Positions 38,901 through 47,799 of a stretch of DNA of 64,000 bases are shown in pieces. The notes below the pieces were generated by a model, which saw only the letters and a program-made list of their open reading frames with translations, had not been told where the DNA came from and ran no database searches. The translations under genes and the position numbers were made by a program. The DNA is taken from positions 182,230,777 through 182,294,776 of the forward strand of contig NC_135497.1 of assembly GCF_052857255.1 (NCBI RefSeq), given 5' to 3'. How positions within the stretch are numbered: position 1 is the first letter of the stretch; the number at the start of each line of letters is the position of its first letter. The DNA comes from Amblyomma americanum. Its lineage: Eukaryota; Arthropoda; Arachnida; Ixodida; Ixodidae.

Positions 38901-41900
38901 AAAGGGGAAAAAAAAAGTAAACAGGTACCCAATGTTGCTATCTCCAAAAATCGATGCGACAAACTTCGGACAAGAAAAAAGGTAGTCAGTAAGCAAGTTT
39001 TTTCAAAACTGGTTTAAAACAAAAAACAATTGATACACAGTTACTTATTAAGTTTTAGTGGCATGTTCATGTAATTAAATGTGCTAATTTACTCGTAAAG
39101 CAGTTCAATGAGCTCTTGAAGGATAGCCACATCGGCATTTTCACCAGTCCAGGTTGTCTAAATCCAATCCAAATCCAACTAGACGCTTCGTTCAACTCGA
39201 CGACTGTAGTGCAGTGAACTAGTATATTTTCTGTAACTGTAGGGCCTCCTGCAAAATAGGCTAGGACACGAGTTTTTTTTTTTTTGTAAGGGCCGCCCGA
39301 TACAAAGAGAAAGCCCCATATCCAAATCCTGCAGCAGCAACAGCAATCCCCGCCTAGTGCTTCTCTTCGGTCGACGTTCAAGTGCTATTCGGATGGTGGC
39401 CGTGGTATTATTGTCACAGTGAGCTGAAAGAATGGGCCGCAGGAATAAGCGGTACCGGCGTTGTCTTGACCCAGGCTGCGATGCTGGTCTTCCGACTTCC
39501 ACCAGAAGTTATCTTCGGATGTCTGCGCACCCACCGTCTCTAGCTGAAGGGCCTACGCGGTAATCGTCACCAGTGCAAGGGGATACGCACCCGACGTCAA
39601 CAGCGCAAGGATCTCTGCGGCCGCCACCATCGCCAGCGCAAGGATCTACACGCTAAGCTTCGCCAGAGCAAGGACCTATGCGGTCATCTTCACCAGCGCA
39701 GACATCACCACAGGCCACGCATCATGATGGGGATGATTATGGCAGCAGCTATAATTGGTCAGGTCCTACGGAAACTCCTACATCGTCGAGCAATCACACG
39801 CAACTGCCTGACTTTTCCGAGCACCCTGAGACGTCAAATCAGACGCAATGCAGTAATTTAACTGTTGAGGACTTCCTTGCACTGACTGTGAATTTTGCCA
39901 TTGAGTGTGGATTGTCTTGGAAGGCAATCAAAGCGCTTCAAAGACTGATATTATATATTCTTGATAGGCATGATCTTCCATTGACGAAGTATCGTTTTAA
40001 GAAAAGCGTTGGAGTTGGAATTCACAAGGCGAAGTTCCACTTTTACTGCTAGCCGTGCATGAAGCTTGTCGCAGAAGCTTGTCACTGTGTTTCTTTATTT
40101 AGTTACACCTGTCTCCCAATAAATACTCAAGTTTCAAGCGCTGAAGCAGTTGCCAAATGGCTGTTAATACACACCTTCTGAATGAAACTAGTCATGTCTA
40201 GTTGGTTTCCAACTAGCTAGGTCATCTGGTCCAATACACGCCAGGTTGAATTCCCAGCTGATCAGTTTTTCTCCAGGCAAGTAAATAATAATCTCAATAT
40301 AAAGCCGGTTTCTTCTCTACTGAGACCAGTAGAACCCTTCTGACGACCGGCTACTTGATTTTAAAAGCAACAATATGTTTCAGTTGACTGAGTACAAAAC
40401 CAGCAGGTTTACTGCTGGGACCAGTTGATCGAGTACAAAACCAGCAAGGTTGCTGCTGGGACCAATCCGCCAACACAAAACCAGCAAGTGGTGCTGCTGG
40501 GACCAGCAGGCTCAGACATCAAAACCAGCAAGGTTGCTGCTGGGACCAGTTCCCAACACAAAACCAGCAAGTAGTGCTGCTGGGACCAGCAGGTTCAGAC
40601 CAAAACCAGCAAGTGGGCTGCTGGGACCAGCAGGCCCAGACCAAAACCAGCAAAGTTGCTGCTGGGACCAGTACAAACCAGCAGATTCCCAGCAGGAAAT
40701 TTTCACCTGGGGTAGTTCAGAGAACTAGGACTAACTCCTTTCATTACCTCAGGGACAGCATATGCCTACTGTGCTTTTCACAGTTACTTTCGGAAAGCAT
40801 AACCAATAAGTAACAGCTAAAATGAATAAGTTATTTTGATATTGAAGTCCACATTTCTCAGCTTGCTTTTAACTGCTGACCTGTTAAAATTGCCATCGTT
40901 GTGACACTATTCAACTGAGGTAATTACAGCATAGCACGTCAGTGTCATGTAGGTTCCATGTTGGATACCTACTATGATGTAGGCGTGGTGGCTCACTGGC
41001 TCTGCTGTTTGGCTGCTGATCCCAAAGTCACAGGATTGAATCCTGGCCATGCATTTTAATGGAGGCAAAATGCAAAAACGCCCGTCTACTGTGCGATGTT
41101 GGCGCACATTAAAGAACCCCAGGTGCTCTAAATTTATCTGGAGCCCTTTACTACGGCGTCCCAAATAGCCGATGTGTTGCTTCAGGGTAAACCTTGCATA
41201 CCAATACCAACCCATACTGATACCTATGAATAGTGTGTATTTTGCTTCTGGCTCTTCAGAATCAAGGCTGAAACTTTAGTGCCAGAATTCGGCTACAGTA
41301 AATATTTGGAACATGATGGTGCATATGATGCTCTCTTCCTGCAAACCATAAACATACCTGCAACAGACTGATTCAGTCTACATGTCTATTTCTCAAGGTA
41401 TAGCACCTTTTTTTAGAAAATTTTTATTTCAGCAGAACGGGAGTACATGATACTAGACAACTTTAAATTTTTTGTTGGTAGATCTGCTGAGGTACCTGAT
41501 AGGTATCCACCTCATGAGCTTGAGAGAAAAATTGAAGGTCTACTTTGGGGCTTAGTTGTTGATGTCCTGGGAATGTTTATAAAAATGTACATTATTTAAC
41601 GGATGTGCAGCTCACCATAGAGGTGAGGAATGAATAATTCTAAAAAATCTGATTTGACCTTGACGACCTATTGCATGCCTTTTTAATAAGCTTGTTTTTC
41701 AGTTGCAAGTAGCAATTGAAACAAATCTGAATAATCTTAATTGGAATTTAGATTCTATTATGGTATTTTCAATTGGGTTTAGTTGATTTAAAAAGAAAAT
41801 TGGTTGATGAAACCCACTCCCGAATGTGATAGCGCCTGTTTTTGCACCATCATTGATCCAAAATACATCGCATTGCTGTATAGCATTGTCATTTGATAGA

Positions 41901-44900
41901 TGGTAGAATGGATTAGCAATGCACGCACAAGGTCCATGAGCTACTTTTGAGCTCTTTAGTGTTCCGGCACTGCTGTGGCCTTCAACGGATAAACCACGAT
42001 GGACCTATCCAACTGCATATAGCACAAAGAACTAATAAATAAGCATGACATTCATGTGTGCAATTTTTTACTCGACAGTTGTTCACTATTCTACATAAGA
42101 ACATCCTTCTTAAGCAGTGTGCCTATGCAGCATTTTACCTATGTATGCCTATGTAGCTTTTTTCACCATTTTCTCGGGAATATGACTGGCAAGTTGCATT
42201 TCATTTATGTGAAGCACATAATTATGATGTGAATTGGTTGGTTACTCTCTCAGAAAAAAATGTAATTAAATGGTGCACTGTTTGTGCACTTGTAAGCATT
42301 AATGGAAGTAAAAAAAAAATGTTTCTTCATGAAGTACCAACTTTCAGCTCTTCTTTTTAGTTTATAATCTTGTATTCCTACAGTTTCTTCTGCAGCTTAG
42401 GGGCTATCGAAAAGATGCATAGCATCTCTCCAGTGGTTCATGTCAAATTTTAACCCACTTTTGCATCCGCATTTCACACCACTTTTTGCATTTGCACTTT
42501 GTGGCAACACTTGCATCTGCGCTGCAGAGCTCACCCTTATAACTGTCCCAAGTCTCAGCTCTCCCCGAACAGATTTCGATTTCACACAGAAGCAGAAAGA
42601 TGAGGGGCTCATTAAGTGCATCTGTGAAAGCATCTAGAGAACATACATTTTTCAATGTATAAAGCTGAAGACACTGTACGGAAATAAGCGGATATCATAT
42701 GCTCATTGCAGAGGGTTGTTTTTATTCAAATGTTGATTTAAATCGCTCTTAGCACTTCTTATTCTTGACATGATTGTATCAAACACTATGCAGGCTAATG
42801 ACACCCTCCTCCTGGGCTCTTGCATATTTAAAATGGCCACTGTGATATTGAGCGACTATTTTCTCAAGTGTGTAAAACAGGCAGGTCTTGCACCCATGTG
42901 GAAATACTGCTTAGGAGATTGTTATTGAGTGCGAAGAATTAATCGTAATACTTGAGAAAAAAATCTGGTTTGGTAAGTAGTTTTTCAAGGTAACCTGCCA
43001 TTTCGATGCTGTCTGGGAATACTGACCAATAACAAGGGCATTTTTTGTCCCACACAAAAACAAGTGCAAATGGTGAATTGTCTTTTGCTGCAAAAAAGCC
43101 CCAAAAGAGCCCAAATTATGGAAATTTTGACTGAATAACCTGATTTGTATCCAGATTTGAAGTTTAAAAAACATCGCCTGATTTTTACCCCCTGAATTCC
43201 GGAAAAATTAAACCCAAAAATGAAGGGCTTTATGTATATATGACTATGAATACATCAATACATGGCCGCATAGGTTGGAGGGTAGGTTATTCCTGTCATC
43301 CAGGTGATCCTGGAAGAATAGGAGGATGACGAGGAAGTACTAGCAGATGGAGAAGATAGCCTCTATAGTATACAGGAGCTTCTTTAGTGAATTTCTTGAA
43401 GTGAATTTGCTCAGCAGTGGCACCAATCTTTTTGTGTGTGTTTATTTGCAAATATTTTTGTTCTCTGTTTTGGGCGTGATTTACTGACAACTTTCGCCAT
43501 GCAGGTGAACATTATTCTGCCGGTGGTGTTCTTCCTCATCTCGCTGTTCCTCGTGGTGCTGCCTTTCTTCAGCCAGCCCCTAGAAACATCCATTGGTGCA
43601 GGCATAATGCTTTCTGGAATTCCAGTTTACTTTCTCACCATCTACTGGAAGGATAAACCTCTTGCATACAGGAAAACAATTCGTGAGTGTCCACCTTCTC
43701 TAATTTGGGTACAGGGAAGATGGCGTTGTTCTGGGAAAGAGATGCACAGTAGGCCATTAGGCTGTGTAGTAAAACTTCGGCATTTTAAATACGTTTTGTT
43801 AAAGTGCATGTCACTATGCCAGGCAAACTATTATGCTGAATTGTTGTAACCGCTAGAAGTAACTTCGCAGAGCACAGAGCAGGCGAGAAGCAGGTGGAAT
43901 TGATTTCAATCCTGAAAAATGTTGATTGTTGTATGGGAAAACTTTAGACATTTGCTGGCATGTTTTTGTTGCAAATGTCTTATTTTTGCAGCCAGGAGCA
44001 AGTGCTTGATGATAACATTAACTGGTGCCTGAAAAAGATAACTGAGCCAAACGCACATTTTTTGAATACCCTAGCTATCATATGTGGCCTCCTTTTCCTT
44101 TAAAGTAGAATGAATGTTCCACACTGTGTTCAGTCTTACAAGTTTGCAGAATTATACTGAAAAGGCTGCTGAATTTTTTTTATTGCAAGCAAGTTTGTTC
44201 CCAGTCAAAATATTACCAGAACATTTTACAGGTCTTATCTGATACGTGTTAGTGAGCACAGGAACTATGAATAATAAAACGGTGTGACAGAGTGGGATAT
44301 GCTTTCCTGAGCCTACGAGGTCAGCTATGCATATACACGAATTATGCTGAACTTAGGGCTCTTTTCTTTCTGAAGAAATACATAGAAAAACCTATGTTGA
44401 TAAATGTGGTGTTGTCATTGCATTGTTAATAACAATGAAGTCTGTGACATGGTGAATAATGTGGTACGAAGACTAATGGAATCAGTCTCTCAAAAAACCA
44501 TTTGCCCATATCAAGGGAACTTCATATTCTTGAAGGTGAGAGTAGTGGTTGCACTGTAATTTTTTGCTGACATAATGTAAAGGACTCAGTGCCACTAACA
44601 AGGTGTATTGCTAGTTTGTTTCTGGTGGGTTCAAGCTTATAGCTGCCCGCAGATAGGGGAGTGCATGCAATATGTAAGCATTGGCTTGGATTTTACTGCA
44701 AAACAGAAGTTCAAGTTTAGTACTGGCACAAATAGTAAGTGCTTATATTTTTTCAGGCTTTATGATGACAGAAAATTAATTATCAATAGATTTGTATTCA
44801 GTAATAACTTTTGCCGAACTTTACTCATATGTGGCTGCACTATGCTGTGGCAAATAAAAATAGCTGCTGGTTAATAAAAAAACAAAACTGATGGCCCAGA

Positions 44901-47558
44901 TACTTCATGACCCTTAACAAGAACTGAACATGGAGAGATTCACAAGCATCCTTGAGAATCAAGCACTAATACTTTGCATACTGGCAATTCTTGAAGTGCA
45001 TTTGAGTTGCTAAAGGCCTCGAAACTTTTCGGTTTGTGAAGCTTTCAGGTGTACATATTGCATTTATGATTGTATACAAGGTATTTGCATTTGATGATAC
45101 TGGATAATATGAGTTGACTGAAGATGCCTGCCTTTGTGTTCACTCTCTTAGAATGTGCTGCAACTGTAAAAATCGTTACTAGCATAAATTATGTGGAAAT
45201 TATATGCAACAGAAATGATAGTTTGCATTGATGGAGGTCTTTATACACAAAGGAATCATATTACTGGGAATTTGTGTTCAAATGTCTGTAACATTAGAAA
45301 ATGAATGCAGGTTAAAAGGTTCTTGCATTGTGTTCATATTAAGTCAGTTTCATTGGAGCCTACTTGACATTTATCATGTACTTTAGTATTCACTACCTTA
45401 TTGTGGTCAAGAATGAAGTTTGTATGTGCTTGGCAACGTGCATAGGCACTGTGTCTGTTCAAGAACCTACTTATCCAATTTTATACTAACCTGGGTAGTT
45501 AGTAATGTTTTCTCTCTTTTTCCTTGGACATATTGCATGTGAGAAATGGGATGTAAACTACTCCGGCAAAATTGCTAGTAACTATAACAGCTACACCAAA
45601 TACATGGTTTTTGGTGATCTTCAACTTCTATATGGTAGTGCGTACATCTGGATGAAATTCTTAAAATATTGAAGATAGGTTTTATTAATCAGCATCATTT
45701 TTGTGATGCAGTATTTCCTTAAAATTTATTTTGCATTAATAAGTAGGTCAGAATGCATATATCTATCTGAATATATTGTATTGTTTTGTTGAAAGCTTTG
45801 TACAGAATAAGACATGGAAAAACAATGCTTTTCGAAAACACCACCATAATTTCCCATAGTCTCATCCATACAGAGCTTGGCCATGGGAATTTTCACACTT
45901 GTAGTATTAATTTTCGGCATACACTCTGCACCTAGTGCACAGTGTGCAGTGCACAATTTTGCGTGAAAAGATTTGTATTCACTATATTGTTTGCATCCGG
46001 TACATAGTTCGTAGCTGGCATATAGTCTGCACCCGAAGCATATAATCTCTTTGGGATTTTCGTGCTATATTGGGCGAAAATGCTGTATAGTCCCCACTTA
46101 TAGAAAATACTCAATACCCAGGATTCGAACCTTTAAACATGTTTAGTCTGCGTGTGGTATACTCGTATTTGCCCCTAATATTATTTTTACTTATTCACAT
46201 AGTCAGCCAGAGCACCAGTGCACTTAATTTCAGTAGTCTGCCTTTGCATGATGCCTGTTTGTTTTTATAAGAATGAATTCTAGCTGACTTATTTAGCAAA
46301 TTCATCAGGTAGCTGCATTTAATACTCTCAAGGAAATTAAAATTGTAAGCCATATGCTTAAAAAAGTAGTGCTGAATTACTTTTGTAGAAAAAATGCATC
46401 ACCAACTAGCCCTGCAACTTGTTTTGCTTTTTGAGCTTATCTAAAGTCACACATGAGATATTGGTTGCGTGGGTTGAAGCAGAAAATTGTTCATTTTGCA
46501 CATATAGATGTCAGCCAAAGTGTGAATAGAATGCACTACAGTTTTACACGAGAGGCTTTTTGTCTTGAACGTGACATAAAAAAAGGCAGTGCTTAGTAAT
46601 TGACGCTTGCATACTTATGGGATTTTATGCTATTATAGCGATTACAATTTGTGGTTAAAATTTTACCAAGGATAAAAGTTGCTTTTTTAAAGAAAAAATC
46701 AATGTAGAAGCAATTACTGTTAAAATATAAACACTTGGGGATAGAAAGTGCAACTACGGCCTTGAGAAAGGTACATAAACCTGCTGATGTAGGTGCTGGG
46801 CCTGGTAGTTATATGCTGACATTAAATGCCGCCGGGACTCTTGCCAAGTTTTTTTTTTTTTTCTGTGAGTCTGTAGCACAAAGAACCAATGATAATTGTG
46901 TACAGCCAGGCTGGAATGAAACATAAACAGTGCATGTGAACAAAAAAAAATATTTGATGTGTGCTTTTAGCTGCAGTGTACAACTAGCATGATTCATGTT
47001 TCTGGGCAAAGGATCTACTGAAGTACATATTCATAAAGCTGTTGGAAAGTAATATCTCACTGCAAAGTAGAGAAGTATGGCTTAATGAGTGTTTGTGTTT
47101 TATTCTGGCTTTACTGCACTCTTTGAAAGGCTCTTGTGATAGTTGCCAAAGTAAATACTTTTTCTGGCTGTTACCTAGTCTCACTGTATGCCATGTATAA
47201 TGTTGCTGAATGGTGATATTTTAAAGAGAAGGTCAGCTACATTTACTTAAACCTAAACATGCCTTGCAAGCAAAATAAAAAAAAGCAGTGTCACAATCAT
47301 GGTATATGGCTGAGGAGCTTTGAGGCTAATTCTTTGAAATGAGAATGATGTGGCCAACCATCATTACAAAAGAACTTTATGCTTAAGGTTTGTGTTCTTG
47401 GATGTTTTGGAGTGCATATAGAAGGCTTCTCAATAAAAGTATTGCAGTGTTTAAAATGTGATGATGTAGCATTTATTATATCTCTGATTCCAGATGTGGT
47501 GACAGAGTATGTGCAGAGAATATTGTACAGTGTACCCCAAGAAGACAAGGTGGCATAA
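20439..47558 (+). CDS. SLC7A5-like: LAT1-like amino-acid transporter light chain (SLC7 family), 10 exons, 501 aa
   Basis: Ten exons join in phase to 1506 nt: 20439-20955, 22285-22410, 23668-23767, 24084-24128, 28093-28216, 30956-31059, 32591-32687, 35097-35246, 43505-43682 and 47494-47558. All introns are GT-AG. The product is a 12-TM APC-superfamily transporter. In animals such light chains pair with the SLC3A2/4F2hc glycoprotein at the plasma membrane and exchange large neutral or dibasic amino acids. Visible family marks are the TM1 unwound segment VGAGIFVSP (residues 55-63), Cys157 in the TM3-TM4 loop (the heavy-chain disulfide position), the TM6 gate Phe243 in [40 protein letters not shown] around 326-350, and a C-terminus ending SVPQEDKVA that resembles the LAT1 tail. 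Length matches the family (about 500-510 aa). The start has a strong Kozak context (A at -3, G at +4). LAT1 versus LAT2/y+LAT orthology is inferred and not proven. Confidence 0.95.
21022..21057. other. perfect hairpin in intron 1
   Basis: Two perfect 16-nt arms (AACGTTCTTGGACCAA and its complement) are separated by GGAC. It starts 67 nt after the exon 1 donor. Confidence 0.85.
21676..21846 (-). mobile_element. tRNA-derived SINE (Ruka-like) in intron 1
   Basis: It has the head ...CACCGCGGCGGGGC, the B-box complement GGAATCGAACCC, and a TGGTTTAACGTCCCG tail. An imperfect duplication of GTGTAG...CGTGTGTG flanks it. Confidence 0.8.
22285..22410 (+). CDS. SLC7A5-like: LAT1-like exon 2 (TM4-TM5)
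   Basis: The acceptor is TTTTAG and the donor GTAGGT, with phases 1 to 1. It encodes residues 173-214, including LLTFINC and [16 protein letters not shown], the conserved TM4-TM5 segment of heteromeric amino-acid transporters. The codon split with exon 1 gives Cys173. Confidence 0.95.
22411..23667. other. intron 2 of the LAT1-like gene
   Basis: AT-rich intron with no recognisable insert. Confidence 0.7.
23668..23767 (+). CDS. SLC7A5-like: LAT1-like exon 3 (loop and TM6)
   Basis: The acceptor is TTGCAG and the donor GTAAGC, with phases 1 to 2. It encodes residues 215-247 plus two bases of Trp248. The extracellular FEGTTTDPG segment leads into TM6 ([14 protein letters not shown]). Phe243 sits at the position of the LAT1 substrate gate (Phe252 in human). 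Confidence 0.94.
24084..24128 (+). CDS. SLC7A5-like: LAT1-like exon 4 (45-nt micro-exon, TM6 end)
   Basis: This is a 45-nt exon between TTCTAG and GTATGT, phases 2 to 2, encoding [14 protein letters not shown] and the flanking split codons Trp248 and Arg263. The motif is the family signature after TM6. The preceding intron is only 316 nt. The exon is too short to appear as an open frame, but it is needed for the reading frame. Confidence 0.93.
   Translation, partial: ELSELCDRGIEESI
24129..28092. other. intron 4 of the LAT1-like gene
   Basis: AT-rich. The only clear structure is the minisatellite at 27715-27988. Confidence 0.7.
27715..27988 (+). repeat. 17/18-bp minisatellite, 15 units plus a partial
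   Basis: Four units of GGTTTAAGGCAACTGTA, three of GGTTTAAGGCAATTGTG, and then eight 18-bp units of GGTTTAAGGCATTTGTAG follow in order. The 18-bp part happens to be open on the minus strand (repeating KCLKPY), which is not evidence of a gene. Confidence 0.95.
28093..28216 (+). CDS. SLC7A5-like: LAT1-like exon 5 (TM7)
   Basis: The acceptor is TCTTCAG and the donor GTAAGT, with phases 2 to 0. It encodes [14 protein letters not shown] and the TM7 run ending in ANAVAV, up to residue 304. Confidence 0.95.
28217..30955. other. intron 5 of the LAT1-like gene
   Basis: Mostly AT-rich. The section around 29360-30150 is richer in CpG than its surroundings and may be an old insertion, but I found no ends. 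Confidence 0.5.
30956..31059 (+). CDS. SLC7A5-like: LAT1-like exon 6 (TM8)
   Basis: The acceptor is TTGCAG and the donor GTGGGT, with phases 0 to 2. It encodes [15 protein letters not shown] and [12 protein letters not shown], the TM8 substrate-site region of the family. Confidence 0.95.
32211..32454 (+). mobile_element. tRNA-derived SINE (Ruka-like) in intron 6
   Basis: It has the head GCGGTGGCTGAGTGGTTATG, the B-box GGGTTCGATCTC, the body CCCCAGGTGGTCGAAATTTC and a CATAAACCAAACC tail. A 16-bp duplication TATTTTAAATGAATAG (one mismatch on the right) lies at 32195-32210 and 32455-32470. Confidence 0.92.
32591..32687 (+). CDS. SLC7A5-like: LAT1-like exon 7 (loop, TM9 start)
   Basis: The acceptor is CTTACAG and the donor GTAAGT, with phases 2 to 0. 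It encodes [12 protein letters not shown], a hallmark motif of SLC7 light chains, and then [14 protein letters not shown]. Confidence 0.95.
33056..33571. mobile_element. MITE E in intron 7
   Basis: The inverted ends are AGGAGTATAGACACCT and AGGTGTCTTTACTCCT. The arms run inward through CCATGTGGTATT and CTCATGCTGTTTCGGTTT to a central region. A relative lies near 60255-60770. Confidence 0.75.
33686..34760 (+). mobile_element. internally deleted pogo/Tigger-type DNA transposon
   Basis: The ends CCGTATTTACTTGCGTA and ACGCGAGTAAATACGG are inverted, and the element is flanked by TA on both sides, as expected for Tc1/mariner-superfamily transposons. It is 1075 bp long and sits in intron 7 of the transporter. 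Both ends carry a GGGGTGCGGGTTA-type subterminal block. Inside, only the two extremes of a transposase remain. Confidence 0.88.
34035..34543 (+). pseudogene. pogo-type transposase remnant
   Basis: A start-like [18 protein letters not shown] (from 34035) resembles the CENP-B/pogo N-terminal helix-turn-helix. It stops at 34137. A second frame from 34136 gives [10 protein letters not shown] (second catalytic Asp of the DDE/DDD fold), [14 protein letters not shown] and [13 protein letters not shown]. The middle (HTH completion and first catalytic Asp) is missing. The family motif LQPLD reads LQPLH here, so the third catalytic acidic residue is also lost. The element can only have moved with outside transposase. 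Confidence 0.82.
35097..35246 (+). CDS. SLC7A5-like: LAT1-like exon 8 (TM9-TM10)
   Basis: The acceptor is TTTTCAG and the donor GTATGA, with phases 0 to 0. It encodes [17 protein letters not shown] and [16 protein letters not shown]. The closing RPIK before TM11 matches the LAT1 subgroup. Confidence 0.95.
35945..36176 (+). mobile_element. tRNA-derived SINE (Ruka-like) in intron 8
   Basis: It has the head CCACAGTGGCTCAATGGTTA, the B-box GAGTTCGATCCG, the body AAGAACCCCAGGTAGTCGAA and a CCCCCATAA tail. It is more diverged than the copies at 9-16 kb. Confidence 0.85.
37174..37325 (+). repeat. left subterminal array, 8 x 19 bp
   Basis: GCTGGGACCAGCAGG recurs every 19 bp at 37174, 37193, 37212, 37231, 37250, 37269, 37288 and (variant) 37307. 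Each unit contains two 7-bp arms, CTGCTGG and CCAGCAG. Confidence 0.95.
37660..37780 (-). pseudogene. possible last exon of the BEND5-like remnant
   Basis: After TTTTTTGCAG, one frame gives a basic stretch with [19 protein letters not shown] and a stop. The phase does not fit exon 3 without a shift, and other frames stop early. The terminal structure is unresolved. Confidence 0.3.
38048..38170 (-). pseudogene. BEND5-like gene remnant, exon 3
   Basis: The acceptor is TTTAG, then 41 codons open in phase 0: [20 protein letters not shown], followed by a Lys/Asp-rich stretch to the GTAAGT donor. It is charged and probably coiled coil. No BEN domain follows within the element. Confidence 0.5.
38297..38419 (-). 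pseudogene. BEND5-like gene remnant, exon 2 (frameshifted)
   Basis: The acceptor is CTGCAG. It continues exon 1 in frame as [13 protein letters not shown], then a run of 11 A (38380-38390) shifts the frame. One A fewer would lead straight into [20 protein letters not shown] up to the GTGTGC donor in phase 0. The pattern (acidic coiled segment, KK, IP/MPKI) parallels BEND5. The frame is broken as sequenced. An assembly homopolymer error is the alternative. Confidence 0.65.
38520..38709 (-). pseudogene. BEND5-like gene remnant, exon 1
   Basis: The minus-strand start [20 protein letters not shown] leads to [21 protein letters not shown] and STQVLMLG. The order (VVRF, pocket of Lys/Leu/Val, DF.P...DF, aromatic, QVL.L) is that of the N-terminal domain of BEND5 and related BEN-domain proteins. 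It ends in phase 1 at a GTAATG donor. A longer start 13 codons upstream (38748) is also open. Confidence 0.7.
39432..40052 (+). pseudogene. transposase-like N-terminal ORF with two in-frame stops
   Basis: The frame starts [19 protein letters not shown]. It runs through imperfect Ser-Pro-Ala-Gln-Gly repeats holding TAA at 39561 and 39654, and ends with [47 protein letters not shown] and a final FHFYC. This layout (helical block, TKY.FKK, closing HFYC) resembles the N-terminal part of proteins encoded by large invertebrate DNA transposons. No catalytic domain follows, so it is a truncated remnant or a C-terminally reduced factor. Superfamily not assigned. Confidence 0.5.
40395..40676 (+). repeat. 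right subterminal array, 7 units of about 41 bp
   Basis: GCTGGGACCA occurs at 40413, 40455, 40496, 40539, 40579, 40620 and 40661, alternating with CAAAACCAGCAA. The same hairpin core as the left array is set in a longer unit. Confidence 0.93.
40979..41209 (+). mobile_element. diverged SINE (Ruka-like) in intron 8
   Basis: It has the head GGTGGCTCACTGGCTCTGCT, the body TTAAAGAACCCCAGGTGCTC and GGAGCCCTTTACTACGGCGT. This is the most diverged full-length copy. Confidence 0.75.
41210..43504. other. rest of intron 8
   Basis: AT-rich, no recognisable insert. Confidence 0.6.
43505..43682 (+). CDS. SLC7A5-like: LAT1-like exon 9 (TM11-TM12)
   Basis: The acceptor is ATGCAG and the donor GTGAGT, with phases 0 to 1. 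It encodes [15 protein letters not shown], then [17 protein letters not shown], the last two membrane helices and the start of the cytoplasmic tail. Confidence 0.95.
43683..47493. other. intron 9 of the LAT1-like gene
   Basis: 3.8 kb, AT-rich, nothing recognisable. Confidence 0.65.
47494..47558 (+). CDS. SLC7A5-like: LAT1-like exon 10 (C-terminal tail, stop)
   Basis: The acceptor GATTCCAG is followed by 65 nt in the required phase, encoding [21 protein letters not shown] in two parts across residues 481-501, then TAA. The SVPQE stretch recalls the VPQE end of human LAT1. The exon was found by phase, acceptor and C-terminal similarity, so it is slightly less certain than the membrane exons. 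Confidence 0.88.
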
Positions 47559-47793
47559 ATGAATAACAGCACACATTCTACAGAGCAAGAATTTCCAGGA
47601 AAGATGCATTCATCACTTGGAACATGTTCTCATCTTACTTGAAATCACCATCTTTATGAGGCACATGTTATGCTAGTCTCGAAGAGCATAACTCTTTGCA
47701 TGAACACTTTTTACACATATTTTGTATTCTACGATATATTCAATGGTTTGTCAGAATGTGGTTCAGTGTAGAAGAAAAAAAAAAAGCCAGTGG

Positions 47794-47799
47794 AATAAA
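47794..47799 (+). terminator. candidate poly(A) signal of the LAT1-like gene
   Basis: AATAAA lies 236 nt after the stop codon and is followed by a T-rich stretch suitable as a downstream element. Further AATAAA motifs near 50878 and 52827 could serve longer 3' UTRs. Confidence 0.5.

Larger units (their letters stand above)
37101..40711. mobile_element. 3.6-kb DNA transposon with BEND5-like and transposase-like remnants
   Basis: Perfect 35-bp terminal inverted repeats (37101-37135 and 40677-40711) begin CCCAGGTGAAAATTTCCTGC. A perfect 5-bp duplication, GTAGT, lies at 37096-37100 and 40712-40716. Subterminal arrays of a CTGCTGG-GA-CCAGCAG hairpin stand at both ends. Two gene remnants diverge from the middle (about 38.7-39.4 kb). 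It lies in intron 8 of the LAT1-like gene. TIR and TSD do not match a superfamily that I can name. Confidence 0.9.
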
